From the NCBI GenBank assembly GCA_026770025.1, contig JAMXDE010000016.1:806001-870000 (forward strand): 64,000 nt of DNA. The letters run 5' to 3'. Shown here in pieces: positions 23,582-33,500 of this stretch. The notes under the pieces were generated by a model that searched no databases, was not told the DNA's origin, and was given only the letters and a program-made list of their open reading frames with translations. Origin of the DNA: Craspedostauros australis (Eukaryota; Bacillariophyta; Bacillariophyceae; Mastogloiales; Achnanthaceae). The position numbers and the translations under genes were made by a program. Positions within the stretch are counted from its first letter, which is position 1, and the number at the start of each line of letters is the position of its first letter.

Positions 23582-25474
23582 ATGGTGAGCTCGAAACGCA
23601 GAGGGGCCACGTCCGTCAAGAGCAAGCATGTCACCGCTGACACGCATGTGCTCTTGGCACGGGGTCTTTCTGCCAGGTTCTCCGGCGTCAATATCCCCAT
23701 CAACGGACTCACGTCGGAGGAGATGGAGCGCGACCTGCGCCACATCGAAGCATTCTCCAATGCCTGCGTCGCCTACTCGCAGCAGTACTTCATCTACCGG
23801 AATCAGAACGACCTCAGCGACAAGGATGGAACCTCGGCGCGTGCCGGCAACTCGATGACGTCGCAACCTCTGGTGGCGATGCCGGTGCGAATCGATCCGG
23901 AAGAGGAGAAGAGGCTGGCGACTCTACGTCAGAAGATCCAGCACACGGAATCGCAGCGAGAGGTCATGGAATCGCAGTACCTCAGCCTCAGAGCTCACTT
24001 CGTCTACATCTCACAAGTCCTCAAGAAGCTGAGAGGCAACGTGACGGAGCAGCTCAAGTTCCTCCAATCCCTGCTACAAAAGCGCGGTGACCTCGTCTCC
24101 CTCCAGCGTGCACGACTGCAAATGGCGCGCGACACCTTGGACTGCCTGCGATACAGACGGGCGGTAGTGGCAGAGAGCGCAGGCAACGCAGATGCTGCTG
24201 CCGCTGCGAAATTAGCATCCGACGTCAACAGGACTTCCTCCACGGACGCTGATGATGGCAGCGAGAACAACGCGGACAGCATGAGCGTCGACGAAGGCGG
24301 CGATGCATCCAAGCAGAGCAGCACCAATCATCTCCTCAAGAAGTGGAACGCCGTCGAATCCAGCTTCAAGCGTGCGGAAGAGGCGTGCCACGAAGGTGGC
24401 GATAATGACGTCATGACGTGGTCAGCATTGAAGGTCCCAAAGACACCGCCAGGCGTTCCCCTCCTCCTGTCGCAGCTTTCCACCGATCCTGGATACGGCG
24501 CTGCTTACGCCTGCAAGGGCATGTTCGGTTCCGCACCGCACGATCTGTGCTGGCTTGTCGATAACATTGCGGATTACAGCGAGACGGCGGGCAAGCTCGA
24601 AGGACTGCGAGCAGAGAGCGAGCAGATTCGCAACGAGCTGGAGGGAGAGCGCAACACCAATCGCGACCTGCAGAACAAGATCATCGCCTGCCGCAAGCAC
24701 AATGACGAGATGGTGGCGACCATGACGTTCCTGCGCACCGAAACGGAGGCCGTTGTTAGGCGCCACAATATCCTTCTCGAAAGCAAGGAGGGGAAGGAAG
24801 CAGCACTGTCCGTGCATAAGAAGGAAGAGGCGGTCATGCTGAAAGCTGGCAAGGACAACGGCAGTGCCACCAAAAAGGAGATCGTCTCCGGCAAGGACGA
24901 GAAGGTGGCAGAAAAGCCGAAGGTGGAGAAACCAGTAGAGACGAAGCCGGACAAACCAGCTGCGGAGAGCACCAAACCAATCGAATCTTCCGACACCTCG
25001 TCCAGCAGCAAGGATGCTGGTAAGTCGGCGACTGACGATGATAATGCAAAGACTCCCGTCACCGCCGACACAACGAAGGATGCAAGCCCCAAAGTAGACG
25101 CAAGCAAGTCAGATGCTGCTGATACCGTGGCTGCGATTCTATCTTCCATCAGCAACAACGCCGCCGCCGCCGCTCTGTCAGAAAGCACCAGTGAAGCAAA
25201 GGAACCCGCTAAGAGCAGCGCCGGCGCCGACATCAAGCCGGCGGAACAAAGTACCACCACGACCGACGGCAATAACAAGGGACAGGCTGGCACAGACAAC
25301 GCCGTGAACAAGGACGACGATGACGAGGAAGAGGAAGGCGAAGTCGTGGATGACGCGGAAAGACCAAATCCTGAGGGCGCGGGACAAGGGCCAGAGAAGC
25401 GCTCCTTGGCAGATGCGGTGGACGGTGCTGGCTCGGACGAAGCAGATCCAATGAAGAAGCGCAGGAAGGTGTAG
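23582..25474 (+). CDS. coiled-coil hypothetical protein with C-terminal nuclear signal, 630 aa
   Basis: The family is not recognised. It is intronless from the ATG at 23582. Residues 15-70 (HVLLARGLSARFSGV, then EMERDLRHIEAF) look folded and may be a conserved core. Residues 110-200 are a long amphipathic helix region (EEEKRLATLRQKIQHTESQ onward), followed by a second coiled coil near 335-420 (LRAESEQIRNELEGERNTN). From about 430 the chain is low-complexity Lys/Ala/Asp/Ser. The tail is acidic (DDDDEEEEGEVVDD) and ends in the basic KKRRKV. Coiled coils plus a terminal basic signal suggest a nuclear scaffold or adaptor; that is inference only. It faces the convergent gene at 25848. Confidence 0.85.
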   Translation: MVSSKRRGATSVKSKHVTADTHVLLARGLSARFSGVNIPINGLTSEEMERDLRHIEAFSNACVAYSQQYFIYRNQNDLSDKDGTSARAGNSMTSQPLVAMPVRIDPEEEKRLATLRQKIQHTESQREVMESQYLSLRAHFVYISQVLKKLRGNVTEQLKFLQSLLQKRGDLVSLQRARLQMARDTLDCLRYRRAVVAESAGNADAAAAAKLASDVNRTSSTDADDGSENNADSMSVDEGGDASKQSSTNHLLKKWNAVESSFKRAEEACHEGGDNDVMTWSALKVPKTPPGVPLLLSQLSTDPGYGAAYACKGMFGSAPHDLCWLVDNIADYSETAGKLEGLRAESEQIRNELEGERNTNRDLQNKIIACRKHNDEMVATMTFLRTETEAVVRRHNILLESKEGKEAALSVHKKEEAVMLKAGKDNGSATKKEIVSGKDEKVAEKPKVEKPVETKPDKPAAESTKPIESSDTSSSSKDAGKSATDDDNAKTPVTADTTKDASPKVDASKSDAADTVAAILSSISNNAAAAALSESTSEAKEPAKSSAGADIKPAEQSTTTTDGNNKGQAGTDNAVNKDDDDEEEEGEVVDDAERPNPEGAGQGPEKRSLADAVDGAGSDEADPMKKRRKV

Positions 25475-25847
25475 AGTGTGCGGACTGTACGTACGGCCGT
25501 GATCTTGGGGCAGATCAGGCCAGAATGTACGGTACAGCACTATGACGAGTCGAGTACGAATGCCACGCGACAGGAATCGGCTTCTTGACTTTTCTCACCA
25601 TCAGAGAGACAGGATGCTTCATGAATCCAACGCAACGCAATGCAATGCAAACAAAATGGATGTCGTATGGCACAATCACACAAATGGGTACCAAAACAAA
25701 TCCGATTCACAATGAGACTTGAAATCTTTGATAATGTTCAATGTTCAATTAACATTCTATTGTACTATTAGCTCGTAGTTGAATGCTATTGGTATGTGTG
25801 ACTGGTTCATTCGTAATGCGACCTCGCTTGTTTCTCTAGAGAGTACT
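25475..25847. other. intergenic between convergent genes
   Basis: It holds both 3' UTRs, with an AT-rich stretch near 25700-25790 and a GAGTACGA sequence near 25550. No gene is seen. Confidence 0.4.
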
Positions 25848-27197
25848 CTACACGCTCGCCATGTCGCTGCCGTACGGCTTAGCCATGCCGCTGACACGCG
25901 TCGAACTGGCTATGGAGGGTTCGGGTGTCGATTCGTACAAGGCCCTCCAGTCCTCCGTGTGGACCTGATCGAGGATCATGGAGAAGCACGACACGAGGGC
26001 ATCGCGCTCCAGCTTGGAGTTGCCCTGTAGATCCAGCGACCCGTTCTGCGTGAGGAGGGACAGGCAGGTTTGCTCCGGCACGCCCTGATTTTCGGGCCGC
26101 ATCAGCGCGTTGGTCTTCTTGCCGACGTCGATGTAGAGCACCTGCTTCAAGGAGATGCGATGCAACGACCCGCGCATGAGAACGATGGAGATCTCGCCCG
26201 ATTGGTTGGGCACCCTGCGCGGGAACTCTGTCTGCCACGTGACGGCGTCCGTCTCCTGGTCGAGGCGGATCCAGACGCGCTTGGGTTCGCACTGCACTCC
26301 GTGCGCCATCAATCGGATGCCTCTGCCCTGCAGGCGGTTCATCGTTTCCGTGAGGATCTTGGTCGGCGGGATGCGCTGGATGGCGGGATGTTCGGGCGAC
26401 GGAGGCGTCTTCTGCGCTGGCGCACTATCCGGCGTGATGTAGGAGGTCGAATCGCCCGTCATGGAACGTCCGATGGAGATCATCTGGTCGCTGAAGCTCT
26501 GATTGCCGTCCCAACTGTTGCTCCAACCGTTGGACTCGTTCGAGGACATGCCGTTGATGGCGGTTGCCCTGCCTTCCAGATGGGTCCCCAGTCGCATGGG
26601 ATTGCCTCGGTGCTGTCCGGTGGCAAGTCCACGTGCATCGGATGCCGATATGACGCTTTCCGGTCCCACCTTCGATGCAGGCAGCCAGTATCCACCCGCC
26701 GGCATATCCTCGTCGGTCCTGCAGGCGTAGCGCCGGCGACCCGCACCGCAGTACTGCCTGCGAAAGCCTCTCGGCGTGAGGAGGTAGAGGACCCAGAGGA
26801 ACACCCATATGCCCAAGTACGTCGTGTACGTCCAGGTGCTCTCAGGCAACGGGTTGATGTCCTGCACGGAAAGCTGAAGCGGAGGTGCGCCATTGGAATG
26901 CGCCTGCTGCAAGGGCAGTTGATAGCTGTACTGGTTGGGATCTCGCTGCGGTGGGGAGCTGAAAGGTGCGTAGGTCGGTCTCATTTCACCGTATGTGTCA
27001 AGTCGGCGGTAGCCCGGCTGCTGTTGGTATTGTTGCTGTTGCCGTTGCTGTTGATACTGCACGTTGTTCATTGCATGAGCGTTGGCATTGTCCATGTTGA
27101 AGTGCGCACTTGCGCCAACCTGTTCGGCTGCATCATGTCGCATTGATCTCCGTCGCGTTCCTCGAGTGTACCCCACTTCCTGCTGCGCATAATTCAT
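25848..27197 (-). CDS. single-pass membrane protein with possible PH-like C-terminal domain, 449 aa
   Basis: The family is not recognised. The open frame extends to 27206, but the first ATG (MNYAQQEV) is at 27197. Residues 40-120 are Gln/Asn/Tyr-rich and disordered. One hydrophobic segment lies near 128-146 (YLGIWVFLWVLYLL), flanked by Arg-rich PRGFRRQYCGAGRRR, so a cytosolic C-terminus is likely. Residues 275-425 are folded: VWIRLDQETDAVTWQTEF, then ISLKQVLYIDVG, then LSLLTQNGSLDLQ and a helix LVSCFSMILDQV. That order of strands plus a final helix is like a PH-type domain, as in proteins that bind lipids at membranes. This is a fold guess, not a match. Confidence 0.8.
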   Translation of the reverse strand: MNYAQQEVGYTRGTRRRSMRHDAAEQVGASAHFNMDNANAHAMNNVQYQQQRQQQQYQQQPGYRRLDTYGEMRPTYAPFSSPPQRDPNQYSYQLPLQQAHSNGAPPLQLSVQDINPLPESTWTYTTYLGIWVFLWVLYLLTPRGFRRQYCGAGRRRYACRTDEDMPAGGYWLPASKVGPESVISASDARGLATGQHRGNPMRLGTHLEGRATAINGMSSNESNGWSNSWDGNQSFSDQMISIGRSMTGDSTSYITPDSAPAQKTPPSPEHPAIQRIPPTKILTETMNRLQGRGIRLMAHGVQCEPKRVWIRLDQETDAVTWQTEFPRRVPNQSGEISIVLMRGSLHRISLKQVLYIDVGKKTNALMRPENQGVPEQTCLSLLTQNGSLDLQGNSKLERDALVSCFSMILDQVHTEDWRALYESTPEPSIASSTRVSGMAKPYGSDMASV

Positions 27198-28004
27198 CTC
27201 GCCCACCGCACGTTATGGTGTGCCGAGGCTTGCTGTGGCACTTGCACGGAAGAAGAAGGGCGAGAGAGAGAAGAGAGAGGGTTGGTGTTCCCCTCAGCTC
27301 CTCCTCTTCAACTCAGATCAGCCGATTGAAAGTGAGATGAAATCGTTTCCACCACTGTTGCTCTCTTCCTTCACTGAATGGCTTCCTTGCGTCCTCGTTT
27401 ACTTGGCAGCATAGAGTATGGTGTATGAGTGCTCTCTAACCGTACGCGTAGCCCGTATAATATCTTAGTATGACGTCTCCGGATGCTTGCCACAACTTGA
27501 AATGCTCTCCTTCGTTTCTCAATTTCTGTCTTTGGTTCAGCCTACCGAGCTTCTGCCTTTCTCTTTGTGCGGGTTTGGTACGAGCCAAGAATGCGTTTGT
27601 TTGTGGCGGTACCAGGACGCGCAAAACATCTCACACAACCATCATGGTTGTTCGTGTTTGTGTTTTGTTGTTGAATCCATGGGCGTTAAGTGAGCGTTAT
27701 ATTCCCTACTATTCACAGGACTGTCCAGTCCAACGAATCGGACGGTGGATCGGAATGGGTCCTGAGTCATGCGATCACCAATCAACAACAAAAGAAAGAA
27801 AGATCTGCGTGTTTCGGCCTGATGTCTTCGCATCAATTGCCTCCAACCGACCTGACACGTCCGCAAAGAGTGATTCCAGAAAACGCCACGAGGACATCAG
27901 CATCGCCGAGTGATGCGATGTGATGTCTCCCTCCTTCCACTCACTCACTCACGCACAATTCAATTGATTGCAAAGAGCGTCCAAGCCAAACAACATCCAC
28001 GGCC
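27198..28004. other. divergent promoter region
   Basis: It separates the minus gene starting at 27197 from the plus gene starting at 28005. Open frames (at most 147 codons, 27470-27913) have no recognisable content. Confidence 0.4.
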
Positions 28005-29393
28005 ATGCTGGGAAGGCACATCACGATGAAGGCGGTCACCTTCGTGCTCCTGTGCTTGCTGAGCTGCGCGACGCACGCCACCGAAGTCAACTGGGTGCCC
28101 AACGAGGATGCGGACGATGTCTCGCTGCCGATGTCCATGAAGCAACGGCAGCAGCTGTTGCAGCTGCAGCAGGCCATTCAGAGCGCGCCCGATCCCGAGA
28201 AGGTCCTCCTGCAGGTGGCCGAGGCGAATCAGATGTCACCGCAGGATCTCGTCAATATGATCGACAGGAACGCGAGGGATCTGGCGCAGGATCCTTCGTT
28301 GGCACAGCCCAAGTCGCTGCCGAAGCAGCTCTTCAAGTTGATGGGAACGGCTGCGGTCGCTCTGAACCAGGCCGCGCGCAAGCATCCCAAGGCCTTCGCG
28401 CTCATCGTCACGTGCTGCGTTGCCACCATGTACAGCTCGTTCGCGATTCCGCGGTCCGGCCTCGTGCTGTCGAGCGGCAGCGGGATTCTTTCGAAGGGAC
28501 CGACGACGCTGTGCGAGCCCCCGGCAAAATATCTTCACAAGCTTGCCAGCTTGCCAAAGATGCAGCAGCGCACCACGAGCATCAAGGCGCAGAAGGTGGC
28601 GTGGGACGATCTGCAGCTGGATGGCGATGGCGTGGAGTCCATCAGCATGCGCGACAACAAGGAGCTGGCGCAGGCGGTCGTCGCGCAGCTGTCGCTCGAC
28701 TCGGAGTCCTTGCTGGTGGATTACGACCTCGATGATGACACCATGTCTGACATGATGGATCAAGTGACCGATCTTCTCTTTGAGAATGCTATCGATATCT
28801 TGGAGCTGCGCCAGTTGACAGAATTCGTACCTCCGTCTGGCCCAAAGGGATTGCGGTACGTGACATCCGACGACGAGGACAAGCAACATGGTGTGCTGGC
28901 GGCGCGCGGTTTCGGCGACCTCGGTCTCTATGGCACTGTATTCTTCCGCGTCACCAAGGAGACCCTGTCGGATTCGGAATCCAGCATCACACTCTGCACC
29001 CTGAAAGGAGGCAACGCGTTCGATGGCCAGCTGCGTATATCCTGCCTGCGATCGGACGATGGTATCACGGTGCAAACGCATCTTGTCGTGCCGCGCAAGG
29101 GCCGCAAGCTCAGCGCAGCGAAGGCGAGGTCGATCACGGACGGCATCACGAGTTCAGTTGTCGAATCCATTCGCAAGCGCAGCGCGCAGATATTGGCGCG
29201 GCGATCGCAGTCGTCACGATTCAAGGGATCCGGCCACAACAAGGCAGCCGAACGACGGCGCAGCCGGTTCCTGAAAGAGAAGGAGATTGAAGAAATGGCA
29301 GCTGACCGAAGACGGCGCTGGCAACGGCAGAATCCGGATGCAGGTCGCTACAGACCCAGCGGTGTCCGCCAGCAGAGTCCCAATAATTGCTAG
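28005..29393 (+). CDS. hypothetical protein with N-terminal signal peptide, 462 aa
   Basis: The family is not recognised. There are two ATGs: 28005 (MLGRHIT) and 28026 (MKAVTFVLLCLLSCATHA). The second gives a textbook signal peptide with cleavage after ATHA, so either start is possible. No ASAFAP-like plastid motif follows, so ER entry or secretion is more likely than plastid import. Residues 40-105 are a Gln-rich helix. A hydrophobic stretch near 125-142 (FALIVTCCVATMYSSFAI) could be a membrane anchor. Residues 190-370 look folded (WDDLQLDGDG, GDLGLYGTVFFRV, GQLRISCLRSDDGITVQTH). The last 90 residues are very Arg-rich (AAERRRSRFLKEKE). No catalytic motif is visible. Confidence 0.8.
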   Translation: MLGRHITMKAVTFVLLCLLSCATHATEVNWVPNEDADDVSLPMSMKQRQQLLQLQQAIQSAPDPEKVLLQVAEANQMSPQDLVNMIDRNARDLAQDPSLAQPKSLPKQLFKLMGTAAVALNQAARKHPKAFALIVTCCVATMYSSFAIPRSGLVLSSGSGILSKGPTTLCEPPAKYLHKLASLPKMQQRTTSIKAQKVAWDDLQLDGDGVESISMRDNKELAQAVVAQLSLDSESLLVDYDLDDDTMSDMMDQVTDLLFENAIDILELRQLTEFVPPSGPKGLRYVTSDDEDKQHGVLAARGFGDLGLYGTVFFRVTKETLSDSESSITLCTLKGGNAFDGQLRISCLRSDDGITVQTHLVVPRKGRKLSAAKARSITDGITSSVVESIRKRSAQILARRSQSSRFKGSGHNKAAERRRSRFLKEKEIEEMAADRRRRWQRQNPDAGRYRPSGVRQQSPNNC

Positions 29394-29860
29394 AGAGACA
29401 TACGGTTCTAAACATGTAATTGCTCACCACGCGTACTCTTCAGAGTGATATGATAGTATTCAGATTATGGCTCAAATAGAGCAGCGTGGAGGCCATGTTC
29501 GTACTTGTGGATGGATCGCAAAGACGAGTAACATAGCGCAATGGAAGGGATCTCTTCTGCTGCCTGCCAAGTCTGCGCATGACATTGGATGGTGTCCACG
29601 TGGTTGCGTTCCGAGACGCACACAGACACATGAGAGTATGCTGGGGATGCTGCGAAGTCGACCCACTCTGAAACATCCTTCATTGTTTCAATTTCGTGAG
29701 TTGCAATGGATTTCTGCATACGTTTGCTTCTGCTACAATTAACAAAAATACTACTGCAAGAGCAGGTTGGACTGCTCCACCGTTGTCGCATGGTGATGAT
29801 TCCTCCAGTACATTGCCGCATTCACATCCACACTCAGATCCATCATCGCTACCACCATCA
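29394..29860. other. intergenic between convergent genes
   Basis: It holds two 3' ends. Short open frames on both strands show no recognisable content. Confidence 0.4.
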
Positions 29861-30715
29861 CTACCATGCCAAGGACTTTTGATTGCGCTGTTTGTACAGT
29901 TTCCTCTCCTTGCGGTACTCCCCCCATTGCTCCTTATGCTCTGCTCTCATTCTATCACGGACGCCCTTCAGGCAGCAGATGCCGAGCAGCACGTACATGG
30001 CGCCCAGAGCGATGATGGCCCAGGCCGATACGTCGATGAAGATCTCCAGCCATGCCGTCTTCGACGAGTACTGGGAATGCGACAGGATGTCGCTCATGTG
30101 TTCGGAATACGCCTCTTCCACGCAGCTCAGCCCCACGAAGGAGTACAGGAAGCCTCTGGAAAAGTAGTTCTGCAGGAAACCCGAGTTGGTCAAGAATGAC
30201 AGCGGAAGGCTGGTCTCCACCGCCACGAAGAGCAGGCAGAATATAATGATGTGAACCTTGAGGATGAAGGCCACGACTCCCAACGTCCGGACCGAAACGA
30301 CGAACAGCGGGATGAGCTGAGTGACGAGGAGCGCCAACGACGCCAGTATGCCGCAAGCCTCCAGGAAGAAGAAGATGGCCAGCAAGCAGTTGGGTCGCGG
30401 CATCTCTGGTGGGCCGATCTCGTCATCTGTGTTCTTCTTTTTCTTCTTCTTTTTGTCGTCGCCATCCCCGTCTCCTGCCAGCGGATCCCCGTCCTTCTTC
30501 TTGTCGCCTTCCCCAAACGGCGAATCGTCATCGGGTGACACCCCAGCACCGTACGTCACCTTGCTCGAAGGACCGAAGACTTCGTCTGCACCGTCTCCGT
30601 CCGTCAAGTCGATCGCGCCGGATCCAAGCAAAGCCGAGGTCTCATCCTTGCGTTCTCCATTGCCCTCGACGTCCAACCAGGTGGGGTTGTGGTCGTTGTG
30701 GTTGGTGGACAGCAT
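29861..30715 (-). CDS. COPI-associated/TVP15-like multi-span membrane protein, 284 aa
   Basis: It is probably a Golgi or endomembrane protein. Residues 1-105 are disordered and charged (poly-Asp/Gly, then KKKKKKK). Four hydrophobic segments follow near 110-131 (CLLAIFFFLEACGILASLAL), 138-166, 178-198 and 222-249. The piece FLQNYFSRGFLYSFVGL between segments 2 and 3 resembles the 'GRGLFYIFLGLL' signature I recall from COPI_assoc/TVP proteins, and the four-helix layout agrees. The C-terminus is basic and cytosolic-looking. The signature is only partial, so the family call is tentative, while the gene itself is clear: one uninterrupted frame with typical membrane topology. Confidence 0.75.
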   Translation of the reverse strand: MLSTNHNDHNPTWLDVEGNGERKDETSALLGSGAIDLTDGDGADEVFGPSSKVTYGAGVSPDDDSPFGEGDKKKDGDPLAGDGDGDDKKKKKKKNTDDEIGPPEMPRPNCLLAIFFFLEACGILASLALLVTQLIPLFVVSVRTLGVVAFILKVHIIIFCLLFVAVETSLPLSFLTNSGFLQNYFSRGFLYSFVGLSCVEEAYSEHMSDILSHSQYSSKTAWLEIFIDVSAWAIIALGAMYVLLGICCLKGVRDRMRAEHKEQWGEYRKERKLYKQRNQKSLAW

Positions 30716-31472
30716 TCTCTCTGCAGATGGAGATGGAGGTGGAGGTGGAGCAGAGTAGGTCGTACGTAGTCTAGAGTCCCCTGTGGACTAATGTGTATGG
30801 TGGTGGGCGGAGTCGATTTGACTGGAGCACAGCGAGCTTGGCGGCTTCACGTGTGATCGTTGTGAATGATGAGAGGAACAGATCGTGGAGGAGAGAGAGA
30901 GAGAGAGTGATGGCGATCGTGTTGGTGTTGGGGATCACGATGACGACTGTTGCGTTAATTGGATTAGTGCTTGGTTGTGACTAAGAGCATGTCTGTGGCT
31001 GTCATCGTGATGATGTCTTGCAGATCGCGCAGCTCTGTGCCGTGCCGCGTTGTGTGCAAAGGAGCAGCCGAGTTCCTGGAACGCTGACGAAACAACACGG
31101 AAAACACATTTCTGCCACCCGTACCGTATTTGACCAACATGACCCAACAGTAGGCTCGAATGGCTTCGCGACATTTCTTCTGTGCCTTCGGGAAAATCGG
31201 CTTCAGCGAAGCTGGTTCCAGCGAAAGTCATTTCGGTGGAACCAGAGAACACCGAATTGCAGACACGCAGCCAATCCCAACTTGAACGAAGAACACAACA
31301 AAACGGCACCGAAGACACCTCCAGCGTGCGTCTTTTGTGAGTGTGCATGCACAAATCACAACAAATGCCAACAGAGCTCACAATTTGCAAACAACTCACT
31401 CCTGCACACAACCAACCAGCCAGCAACAATCAATCAATCAATCCACGCCACACCGCACTACAGCACATCAAC
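30716..31472. other. divergent promoter region
   Basis: It lies between the membrane-protein gene (minus) and the 115-residue gene (plus). It contains a GA-rich run (GAGAGAGAGAGAGAG) near 30893 and a CAAT-type repeat (AATCAATCAATCAATC) near 31428. No further gene is seen. Confidence 0.4.
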
Positions 31473-31820
31473 ATGGGATCAGCAAGCTTGAACATCGCAA
31501 TCGCCATCTGCAAGCTCTCCGGACCAAGAGCAAAATCGTCATCGCTGTCGAAGCCACGTTCGTTGCTGTCGAAAATCACGAGACGCAATGCAACCGCCAC
31601 CGGGGACGATCATGACGCAGCATCTCAGCAGACGTCGTCGATGGGCGAGTGCTCATTTTCGTCGCTCGATGCGGAAAGCACTCAAGCATGCCGCCGCCAC
31701 GACGGGCATGTGGACTACGAGACGCAGATGCAATCGTACATGCAAGTGCTGGACGACATGGAACAGATCTCACACGACATGCAGGATCGGTTCAATGGAA
31801 AGGACCTCATTTTGTCCTAA
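31473..31820 (+). CDS. small hypothetical protein, 115 aa
   Basis: The frame is open upstream, but the first ATG after a plausible 5' UTR of CA-rich repeats is at 31473 (MGSASLNIAIAICK). An MGSAS start could be myristoylated; this is a guess. The middle is Ser/Thr-rich. The C-terminal third is a likely amphipathic helix (DYETQMQSYMQVLDDMEQIS). No family is recognised. The length is modest and there is no second line of evidence, so it could be spurious. Confidence 0.5.
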   Translation: MGSASLNIAIAICKLSGPRAKSSSLSKPRSLLSKITRRNATATGDDHDAASQQTSSMGECSFSSLDAESTQACRRHDGHVDYETQMQSYMQVLDDMEQISHDMQDRFNGKDLILS

Positions 31821-32771
31821 GCACGCGAAGACGGGACAAATCCGCCTCCATCTTCACCATCCTCGCCATTTTCATCATCGATAGAATCCCAGCATCTTCG
31901 GTTCCACCGCATGGAAGCAACGGCAGCTTCTGGACAGTGCTCAAACGTGCGAGCAGTTGGATAGCGAGAGGGATCGTGGCTGTCCCAACAGCATGGCCAT
32001 GGGTGCGGACAGAGACAGGAAACAATTCATACAATACAGACAGAGTACAATAATACTAGAGAAATACAATTAGACGTATAATAGACAAGTAAGAGACACA
32101 TCGATACGTACACAATACTACTGGATAGAGTACGAGTAGAGAGGAGTATTTCTACTCTGTACTGCTCGTACGTATGGCACGAGGACGCCGCAAGTGGTTG
32201 GTGTCATCCTCCAAGGCACTTCGGAGTTCGTATCAGGACTCCATACATGTACTACTATGTGTGGAGACGGCGCATCACTCTTGTGTTGCTGTCACAATAA
32301 CGCGAGGTTACCACGAGTACATACGAGCCACCATACCAGTGCGCCACTGGCAAAACAGGAATTGCTTGCCAGTGGCATGGGGCCAACGGCACCAGTGCCA
32401 TACACGCAATGCTCCGCTCTATCCACGTGGTTTGGGGCAGGGTGCTAATTCAACAGAAAGTGGTGAAAGAGCCGTCTTAACTTGTACACTTAGATTGATA
32501 GAGATTGGTGCTGAGTACTCTACGGATATTGCCGTCGCTTCGTGGGTGTGTGCTACGGCACTTCCTCAAGATCGTTCATTTGTCCGGCAAGGTCGATTCG
32601 GTCCGACTCTCTGCGTCTTGCATGCGCGCACAAGCGTACGGACCAACCTTTCTTTTGTGCTGCCGCAGAAGGTTCGCGATCATTATCTGGCTTGTGCCGT
32701 ACCAATCTGCTTGCACTTCCATATGCATTCATAGCTCCTGATTGAGAAAGGCGCAAGTCCCAACCATCAAT
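31821..32771. other. intergenic, no gene seen
   Basis: There is an AT-rich stretch near 32030-32150 with several GAGTACGAGT/GTACTGCTCGTACGTA sequences (32120-32175). Open frames such as plus 32174-32734 have no recognisable content. Confidence 0.4.
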
Positions 32772-33392
32772 TTAGCAGCCACCGACACCCTTGATGGTGA
32801 AGAGATCAGTGTCGAACTGTCCCGCAACGCCTTGGGCCCAGATCTCCATGAACTTGATGTTGCGCAGCACCGATGAGGGTGGGCAGAATGCCGGGTTGGC
32901 AAGACACGGCACATCGATCCTGCCAGTGCCGAAGTTCCAGCTGCTGCTGAACGCAGCGAACGGGATAGTGGTTCCGTTCGTGCCGGACGCTTGGAGAGGG
33001 ATGTCGGTGCGCCACTCAAATGGAATTGCCGAGGCCGCAGCCGGAACAGTGTCTCCAAAGGCGATGTAGTATCCATTGTAGCCGACAGGGGAGTTTATCG
33101 TGACCTCGATGGCGGCGCAGCTGGAGATGTCTGGGAAGGACTTGGTGCCGACGATCTTGACGAATCCTGGTCCGTAGATGAATGGCTGGTACTGAACAGT
33201 CCCATCGAAGTAGGAACGATCGCTTGCCACGAAGAGCGCGCCGGAGGAGGACCCACCTGGAATGACTTCGTCGGTCTTTACCTCCCAGCCGCTCGGTCCA
33301 CTGGTGAAATCCTGCAAAAGGATATCTGCGTTGGCAGACGAGAGCGTGACCACGAGTGTGGCAGCGATGGCGAAGACGACGGAGAGCTTCAT
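32772..33392 (-). CDS. secreted CIA30-like domain protein, copy 1, 206 aa
   Basis: A signal peptide (MKLSVVFAIAATLVVTLSS, cleavage near SANA-D) is followed by one domain that resembles the CIA30 / NADH:ubiquinone oxidoreductase intermediate-associated protein 30 fold, a galactose-binding-like beta sandwich. Visible family-like pieces are LLQDFTSGPSGWEVKTDE, FVKIVGTKSFPDISSC, GYNGYYIAFGD, IPFAAFSSSWNFGTG and KFMEIWAQGVAGQFDTDLF. In true CIA30 the domain acts in mitochondrial complex I assembly; here the signal peptide argues for ER or extracellular function, perhaps carbohydrate binding. Conserved-looking Cys pairs would fit an oxidised compartment. A close paralogue lies 1.4 kb away on the same strand. 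The ATG is preceded by a TGTTGTTAGA array. Confidence 0.8.
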   Translation of the reverse strand: MKLSVVFAIAATLVVTLSSANADILLQDFTSGPSGWEVKTDEVIPGGSSSGALFVASDRSYFDGTVQYQPFIYGPGFVKIVGTKSFPDISSCAAIEVTINSPVGYNGYYIAFGDTVPAAASAIPFEWRTDIPLQASGTNGTTIPFAAFSSSWNFGTGRIDVPCLANPAFCPPSSVLRNIKFMEIWAQGVAGQFDTDLFTIKGVGGC

Positions 33393-33409
33393 GCTGTATG
33401 CTGTTTGGT

Positions 33410-33500
33410 GTTGTTGTTAGATGTTGTTAGATGTTGTTAGATGTTGTTAGATGTTGTTTGTTGTTGTTTGTTGTTAGATGTTGTTGTTTGATGTTGTTGT
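33410..33500. repeat. TGTTGTTAGA direct repeats
   Basis: About nine imperfect 10 bp units lie just upstream of the ATG of CIA30-like copy 1, in its probable 5' UTR or core promoter. Confidence 0.85.

Noticed and set aside
24574-25311. 245-codon minus-strand ORF, Ser/Leu/Val-rich
   Set aside because: Antisense to the low-complexity tail of the 630-residue gene; mirror of Lys/Ala/Asp codons.
26070-27146. 358-codon plus-strand ORF
   Set aside because: Lies fully antisense to the 449-residue membrane-protein gene; Arg/His-rich shadow composition, no domain.
28236-29081. 281-codon minus-strand ORF
   Set aside because: Antisense shadow of the signal-peptide protein at 28005-29393.
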